DNA of 38,498 nt from the NCBI GenBank assembly GCA_964526915.1, contig CAZGMS010000243.1:1-38498 (forward strand), given 5' to 3'. Shown here piece after piece: positions 34,050 through 38,498 of this stretch (position 1 is its first letter; each line of letters starts with the position of its first letter). The translations under genes were made by a program, and so were the position numbers. This DNA comes from JAHJDR01 sp964526915 (GTDB lineage Bacteria; UBA10199; JADGCS01). The notes below the pieces were generated by a model. It saw only the letters and a program-made list of their open reading frames with translations, did not search any database and was not told the DNA's origin.

Positions 34050-34445
34050 TTACGCCCCTCGCGCCATGTCTATGATGATATCGCCTCGTTCGCCTCCGGG
34101 CTCATCATTCACTGGTCTTTCCGGCTCCCCCGGAGGATCTTTTTTTTCAATTTCGACAGGAAGAGGAATCCTTCCCCCATCCCGGGGCGTCCTTTTGTCT
34201 TCCTCCTGTCTGATAACGCCTGGATGAATTTGGGGAGGTCGCCTGTGCAAAAAAGGGCTTATGGTCCAAAGTCTGTTTAGGCGCCGTGGTGCCCCCGCTC
34301 CTCCGGTGTACCTCGTGCTTATTAGCGGGTCTTCCGTGCCACCATGAAAAAGATGGGGCCGTAGCACGGGCATCATACTACACCGCGTGTGTCCTTCTGT
34401 AGACATGATGCGAGACAAACCTGTTAATGGGGCTGATACAAACAT
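34050..34445 (-). CDS. Small unknown protein with acidic, Pro-rich C-terminus
   Basis: The ATG at 34443-34445 (MFVSAPLTGLSR) has GGGAGGG a few bases upstream, a strong ribosome site that supports a real gene. The product has 131 residues. The N-terminal half has many Arg and His; the C-terminal third is rich in Glu, Asp, Pro and Gly. No domain is recognised. It follows the pterin dehydratase-like gene on the same strand by about 70 bases. It may be a coding gene of this lineage only. Confidence 0.5.
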   Translation of the reverse strand: MFVSAPLTGLSRIMSTEGHTRCSMMPVLRPHLFHGGTEDPLISTRYTGGAGAPRRLNRLWTISPFLHRRPPQIHPGVIRQEEDKRTPRDGGRIPLPVEIEKKDPPGEPERPVNDEPGGERGDIIIDMARGA

Positions 34446-34517
34446 CTTCCCTCCCACAAGCTTATCGGTTGTTTTTCGCTGATGTTGCTAAATTTTTTCC
34501 CCCTGAACATAGCCACA

Positions 34518-34832
34518 TTACCTGCCAGCCAACAAATCAAAATCCTTGGCCATGTCAAAATCCAGCAGGGTGATTCCGCCAACCTCATTCGTAAACAGGG
34601 AAACATAAACCCTGTTGTATGTCACTAGAATTCTTGGATAATTTTGTCTCTCCTCAATGGGATTGACGAGCTTGTTGACAAACACAATGGCCCTCGCAAA
34701 ATCTGCAAATTGATATTCCTTTACCAGACGATTTTTATCAATGACCCACCCGTTCCTGTCGGCAATGAGCGCCTGTATTTCCTGGACGGTTGGCTTGCGA
34801 AGCATGACGTTACGTGAAAGGTCTTGTTCCAT
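34518..34832 (-). CDS. Pterin-4a-carbinolamine dehydratase-like protein lacking catalytic histidines
   Basis: The 104-residue protein has the PCD/DCoH fold pattern: YQFADFARAIVFVNKLV helix, PRILVTYNRVYVSLFTNE and GGITLLDFDMA. In active enzymes the motif E-x3-H-H-P holds the catalytic histidines and a second THD follows. Here the corresponding residues are E-x3-N-Y-P (Glu60, Asn64, Tyr65, Pro66) and TNE (81-83). The dehydratase activity is therefore probably lost, while the dimer fold could still serve a binding role. GGGGG at 8 bases precedes the ATG. It overlaps the start of the divergent RsmB-like frame. Confidence 0.7.
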   Translation of the reverse strand: MEQDLSRNVMLRKPTVQEIQALIADRNGWVIDKNRLVKEYQFADFARAIVFVNKLVNPIEERQNYPRILVTYNRVYVSLFTNEVGGITLLDFDMAKDFDLLAGR

Positions 34833-35860
34833 GGAAACGCCCCCTTTTGATTAATTTTTTAAAAAAAGGTAGTGGTTGCGTCCAAAACGTGGATGCGCGT
34901 CTAAAAAAATTCCCCCCTGAGTTTATCTCCCGTCTTTCTGAGATTTTCCCCCCCGGCGTTTTGCCATTAGTACACAACGGATTGTTGACCCCAAAGACAA
35001 CAGCCTGCCGGGTGAACAGTTTAAAAACCTCTGCTGAAAAAGTCATGTCTTTTTTTAAAAAAGAAAATATTCTTTTTGAACAAGACAAATATCTTCCAAG
35101 CTGTTTGTACATCAAAAAATTATCTCAAAAAAAATTGGTGGGTTTGAGACTTTATCAAGAGGGTGAAATCTATTTACAAAACCCCTCGAGTCAAATTCCC
35201 CCGCTGGTGTTGGCCCCCAAACCAGGTGAAAGAGTATTGGATCTGTGTGCCAGCCCTGGTAGCAAAACCACACAAATGGCGGCATTGATGAGTGGCCGGG
35301 GAAAAATTATTGCGCTGGAACCAGATCGCATCCGTTTTGAAAGGCTTTGCCACAACATTAAATTACAGGGCTGTGCTTCGGTGACGGCATTACATTTGCG
35401 AGCCGAAACCTATTTGAAAAACTTTTTATCAGCCTCTTGTGAGGAAAAGTTTGACCGCGTCCTTGTTGACGCCCCCTGCAGTGGTGAAGGCACGTTTTGT
35501 ATAAACCATCCCGCCGGGTTTTCACACTGGTCTTTGGCTTTTGTGCGAAACATGGCAAAGCTTCAAAAGAAACTCTTGTCCCTCGCACTGACACTAACAA
35601 GGCCCGGCGGCCTGGTTTGTTATAGCACTTGCAGCCTGTCGCCAGAGGAAAATGAGTCTGTTGTCGAAGCCGTCATGAACGAACACCAAAAAGCGACGCT
35701 GGTCAATCTTTCCTCTCTTTACAAACAGGCCTCATTCAAACCGTCCCTCACCAGTTGGCAAGAAATACCTTACAGCAAAACGCGTGGACAATGTGTCAGA
35801 ATCACGCCCTCAGAAAAGAATGAAGGGTTTTTTGTGGCACAACTGCGAGTCTTGCTATGA
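34814..35860 (+). CDS. RsmB/RsmF/NSUN-type rRNA or tRNA 5-methylcytosine methyltransferase
   Basis: The protein has up to 348 residues. The SAM-binding loop is DLCASPGSKTTQMA, the first catalytic cysteine is in DAPCSGEG and the second in YSTCSLSPEENE, the hallmark pair of the Nol1/Nop2/Sun family. The N-terminus lacks the NusB-like domain of RsmB, so it is closer to RsmF/NSUN types. The target RNA is unknown. The start is uncertain: the GTG at 34814 overlaps the divergent gene, and a GTG at 34889 is the alternative (323 residues). Confidence 0.92.
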   Translation: MKGLVPWKRPLLINFLKKGSGCVQNVDARLKKFPPEFISRLSEIFPPGVLPLVHNGLLTPKTTACRVNSLKTSAEKVMSFFKKENILFEQDKYLPSCLYIKKLSQKKLVGLRLYQEGEIYLQNPSSQIPPLVLAPKPGERVLDLCASPGSKTTQMAALMSGRGKIIALEPDRIRFERLCHNIKLQGCASVTALHLRAETYLKNFLSASCEEKFDRVLVDAPCSGEGTFCINHPAGFSHWSLAFVRNMAKLQKKLLSLALTLTRPGGLVCYSTCSLSPEENESVVEAVMNEHQKATLVNLSSLYKQASFKPSLTSWQEIPYSKTRGQCVRITPSEKNEGFFVAQLRVLL

Positions 35861-36212
35861 AAATGAATGTTGTACACAGGCCCTGTGGAATGCCGGCGGA
35901 TAAGCTCGCATTTTCTCCACAGAAGCACGCTCCTTATCCCTTCTTAGTAACAAATAAAAGTTGCCCTTGTGTGGTTCGTGAGACATTCTCTTTTTTTCCC
36001 CCAGGCTTCTCAAATTAAAAAACTCTTTTATTCCAATAACTTCTCTGCTCTATCCCCTTATCCACACCCCTCTAATATGACTACTACATATAATTAAATT
36101 TTAAAAAGAATCAGGGGGAAATAAATAATAACTGCCGTATTGATTTCTCTGTGTCTTGGAAATACACAGGTAAAAGTCATCTTTTTGTTAACATTTTATC
36201 AGGGATTATTTT
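35861..36212. other. 352-bp non-coding region before dnaN, candidate origin
   Basis: The gap between the methyltransferase and dnaN has no gene. It holds one perfect DnaA box, TTATCCACA at 36058-36066. Weaker resemblances are TTGTACACA near 35874 and TTTTCTCCACA near 35915. An AT-rich tract with TATAATTAAATTTTAAAA lies just after the box (about 36085-36110), as a DNA-unwinding element would. No dnaA gene is here, so this may be an origin part or simply the dnaN promoter area. Confidence 0.4.
36058..36066 (+). promoter_or_regulatory. DnaA box
   Basis: TTATCCACA is the consensus 9-mer for DnaA. It is the only perfect copy I found in the window, about 147 bases before dnaN. Confidence 0.6.
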
Positions 36213-37313
36213 ATGCAATTTAAGATACTAAAATCAGAATTTTTGGACGCACTGAATATCACACAAGGGATTGTTGATAAAAAAAATGTGATGCCTATTT
36301 TGGCCAACATTCTTATTGAAGCCGATGAACACACACCCTTTATCAAACTGTCGGCAACTGATTTGGAAGTTGCCGTTTATGTGCAGGCGCTGGCAACCAT
36401 TGAAGAGCCTGGAAAGATAACAGTCAATGCAAAGAATCTTCATGATATTATCCGAGAGGCCGCAAGTGAGGACATTCACGTCACAACGGCGCCAAACAAC
36501 AGAATCGAAATTATTTCGCAACAGAGTGAATATAAAATCCTGGGGCTTGATGCGAAAGAATTTCCTAATTTACCAACCATAGATGGGGAAATGATCCGTG
36601 TGTCTTCCGAGCAGTTTTTGAAAATGTTTGAGAAGGTTTGTTTTGCCATGAGTTCGGACGAAACGAGGTATCATCTCAATGGCGTGTTGTTAGAAAAGAG
36701 TCAGGATCAAGTGATTATGGTTGCTACGGATGGGCACCGGTTGTCGTATGCCAAGCAAGGCCTAGATCTTTCACGGATCAAGCAAGACAAGATCATCATT
36801 CCCAAAAAGGGAGTTGTTGAGATGAGGAGGATGATTACGAATGAGAAATCGTTTGAGTTCTGCGTAAGTGACAGGCATGTTTTTATTCAGAGTGAAAAAC
36901 AAACACTTTTTATACGATTGATAGAGGGCAATTATCCCGATTACCATCGTGTGATTCCCAAAGAAAATCCAAATACAATTTCAATTCCCAGGGCAGAGTT
37001 TATGGGAGCCCTGAAGAGGGTTTCGTTGTTGGCAAACGATAATACGAAGGGGGTTTCACTCTATTTTTGTAATGATAATTTATCTGTGAGCACATCAAAT
37101 CCGGAAATCGGAGAGGCCAAAGAAGACATCGCAATCAAATATTCTGGACCTGTCTTCAATATTGGTTTTAATGCGCGGTATTTTATTGATGTTCTGGGGG
37201 TTGTCCATGATGAAAATATAGAAATATCCTTTAAAGATGAATTATCTCCCTGTCTGGTAACCAATCCCTCCGACCCCGGCTTTCAGTCTGTTATTATGCC
37301 CATGAGAATGTGA
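36213..37313 (+). CDS. dnaN: DNA polymerase III beta subunit (sliding clamp)
   Basis: The protein has 366 residues, the usual clamp size, and starts MQFKILKSEFLDALNITQGIV. Three similar domains follow; markers are MPILANILIEA, KEFPNLPTIDGE, VATDGHRLSYAKQ and a C-terminus reading VIMPMRM. The clamp ring holds replicative polymerase on DNA. AGGGA precedes the ATG at 8 bases. dnaN is often beside dnaA and oriC, and here it is about 8 kb from parAB, which fits an origin-proximal place. It converges on the cupredoxin-like gene with 6 bases between stops. Confidence 0.98.
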   Translation: MQFKILKSEFLDALNITQGIVDKKNVMPILANILIEADEHTPFIKLSATDLEVAVYVQALATIEEPGKITVNAKNLHDIIREAASEDIHVTTAPNNRIEIISQQSEYKILGLDAKEFPNLPTIDGEMIRVSSEQFLKMFEKVCFAMSSDETRYHLNGVLLEKSQDQVIMVATDGHRLSYAKQGLDLSRIKQDKIIIPKKGVVEMRRMITNEKSFEFCVSDRHVFIQSEKQTLFIRLIEGNYPDYHRVIPKENPNTISIPRAEFMGALKRVSLLANDNTKGVSLYFCNDNLSVSTSNPEIGEAKEDIAIKYSGPVFNIGFNARYFIDVLGVVHDENIEISFKDELSPCLVTNPSDPGFQSVIMPMRM

Positions 37314-37319
37314 GAGAAA

Positions 37320-37721
37320 TTATTTTATTGTGATCGTGCCAGTTGGCGTGTGCATTTCACCCCTCATGATATCGTCGTAATAGTACAGCAAACCCCCAGC
37401 ACTCACATCCTCTGGGATAACAATGAGGGTGGCCCCGTTTTCTGGTATGATGTCTGTATCAAACAGACCCGTGTCATCAAAAAGATTGATCCCCGACTGA
37501 CTTAGGATGTGGTGGGGGGTATCATCTAAATTGGAAAAAAAAATTGTCTGCCCCGACGAGGCCACAAGGTTTTCTGGCAAAAACTGTCGGTTTAAAATAA
37601 CAACCATGTTGGCGTCTGCTACCTCGGTTGACACAGGCACAGGGCCACAAGCCAAAAGAAGAACGAACGGAAGGCAGTAAAATAATGAGAAGAGGGTTGC
37701 TTTGCGAATTTTATTGGTCAT
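37320..37721 (-). CDS. Cupredoxin-like lipoprotein lacking the usual copper cysteine
   Basis: The ATG at 37719-37721 gives MTNKIRKATLF and 133 residues, with a lipobox ending at Cys25 (LLLAC). A longer frame upstream overlaps pabB and is not needed. The mature part resembles a cupredoxin: FFSNLDDTPHHIL gives the first His ligand and the end has GEMHTPTGTITI. The Cys ligand expected in the YxCxxH loop is absent (YYYDDIMRGEMH), so a type 1 blue copper site is unlikely. The start overlaps the pabB stop by 4 bases (ATGA), so it is cotranscribed. Confidence 0.75.
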   Translation of the reverse strand: MTNKIRKATLFSLFYCLPFVLLLACGPVPVSTEVADANMVVILNRQFLPENLVASSGQTIFFSNLDDTPHHILSQSGINLFDDTGLFDTDIIPENGATLIVIPEDVSAGGLLYYYDDIMRGEMHTPTGTITIK

Positions 37722-38498
37722 TTCTGATGAGCAAAAGCGGGGGCTGTTGATCCAAAAACAGCCAGCGTTTCCAAAAGCCCCGATGCCTTGGTCAAACACT
37801 CCTGATATTCTGAATCACAAGCACTGTCTGCCACAATACCACCACCTGTGGCAAAATGAATCTCATTTTTATTTCGCACGATGGTACGAATGGGAATGTT
37901 AAAGTCTGTGTCCCCATTGTTGCTGATCATACCAATGGCCCCCGTATAAACGCCCCTTGCGCGCCCTTCCAGCGTGTCCGTGTGTTGCATGACTTTTATT
38001 TTTGGCGCCCCCGTAATCGAACCACAGGGAAACAGCGCACCAAAGACGTCAAGCAAAGAGGCCTCAGGCAACAGTGTGCCGGAGATCTCGGAAACCAAGT
38101 GGTGATAATGGGAAAAGGTTTGCAGTTGCACCAAGGTCTCGACGCGAACGGACCCCACCCGGCAAACACGTCCCAAATCATTTCGGAGCAGGTCAGTAAT
38201 CATGAGGAGCTCCGCCCTGTCCTTTTCACTGTTTTCCAGGCGCAACAGGTTTTGTCGGTCTTCCTCCTGTGTTTGGCCGCGGGGGCTGGTTCCTTTGACA
38301 GGAAAGGCAGAGATGACATCGCCGCAGGTACGAAAAAAGCGTTCCGGCGAGGCAGAGCAAATGACGAGGTCCGAGAAGTCAATATAGGCCATCATGGGGG
38401 CCTTCATTTTTTCTCTCAAGGCGAGATAAAGCGGCCAAGAAAGACCCTGACAGGGTGAAGAAAATTCGAGCGTGTAGTTGAGTTCGTAATAATCGCCC
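37718..38498 (-). CDS. pabB: Aminodeoxychorismate synthase component I (PabB), C-terminal part
   Basis: The frame is open to the right edge, so the N-terminus is outside the window. The chorismate-binding signature is intact: FPVKGTSPRG with the PabB-type lysine (TrpE has Ala here), EKDRAELLMITDLLRNDLG, HHLVSEISG, GSITGAPK and GGGIVADS. It makes 4-amino-4-deoxychorismate from chorismate for folate synthesis, with glutamine or ammonia from a partner PabA. Upstream residues read GDYYELNYT, matching the GDxYQxN region of the family. The cupredoxin-like gene follows. Confidence 0.93.
   Translation of the reverse strand, partial: GDYYELNYTLEFSSPCQGLSWPLYLALREKMKAPMMAYIDFSDLVICSASPERFFRTCGDVISAFPVKGTSPRGQTQEEDRQNLLRLENSEKDRAELLMITDLLRNDLGRVCRVGSVRVETLVQLQTFSHYHHLVSEISGTLLPEASLLDVFGALFPCGSITGAPKIKVMQHTDTLEGRARGVYTGAIGMISNNGDTDFNIPIRTIVRNKNEIHFATGGGIVADSACDSEYQECLTKASGLLETLAVFGSTAPAFAHQK

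Noticed and set aside
1..38498. CRISPR array, insertion sequence or integrase
   Set aside because: No regularly spaced repeats, transposase or integrase motifs were seen on either strand.

Overview
This is a bacterial chromosome segment of moderate GC, probably from a Gram-negative, deltaproteobacterium-like (Myxococcota/Bdellovibrionota/UBA10199-like) lineage. The reasons are lipobox proteins, a direct glutaminyl-tRNA synthetase, a bactofilin next to parAB, a PilZ protein and a PII protein. The taxon is inferred from gene content and is not certain. No rRNA, tRNA, CRISPR array, transposase or prophage was recognised.

Left part (1-6400) is accessory. It starts with a two-gene operon: a radical SAM/SPASM protein and a 564-residue partner whose C-terminus resembles a zincin-type protease fold with the catalytic residues lost. 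A VapBC-type toxin-antitoxin pair follows, with a palindromic operator over the antitoxin start. Next come remnants of a CPBP protease and an ACT-domain protein, an intact AlbA/Schlafen-type ATP-binding regulator with 11-bp iterons upstream, and a broken GyrI-like gene.

Middle (6400-23960) is mostly metabolic: a LysA-like PLP decarboxylase with an aldo/keto reductase, a small PAS protein, glnS, a lipocalin-like (CrtC/AttH-like) protein followed by a Coa1-like membrane protein, PII, 3,5-diaminohexanoate dehydrogenase, a histidine kinase/response regulator/U32 (TrhP-like) operon, a DUF1178 protein, a lipoprotein, gpmI, a ComF-like protein, an inositol monophosphatase and a TPR protein.

Origin-type region (23960-28950): about 2.7 kb without a convincing gene lies upstream of parA-parB-bactofilin. 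It holds three parS sites, a folded REP-like element and repeated copies of a 10-bp palindrome, TCTGTACAGA, that also occurs inside parA. The palindrome cluster is the least explained signal in the window. ParA and ParB would act on the parS sites, and the bactofilin may anchor them.

Right part (29000-38498): a DUF192 lipoprotein, a sugar epimerase, a membrane-linked glycosyltransferase and an asparagine synthetase-type amidotransferase form a surface-polysaccharide neighbourhood. Then come a PilZ protein, an unknown small protein, a pterin dehydratase-like protein without its catalytic histidines, an RsmB-type methyltransferase, a non-coding stretch with a perfect DnaA box, dnaN, a cupredoxin-like lipoprotein and a pabB cut by the window edge.
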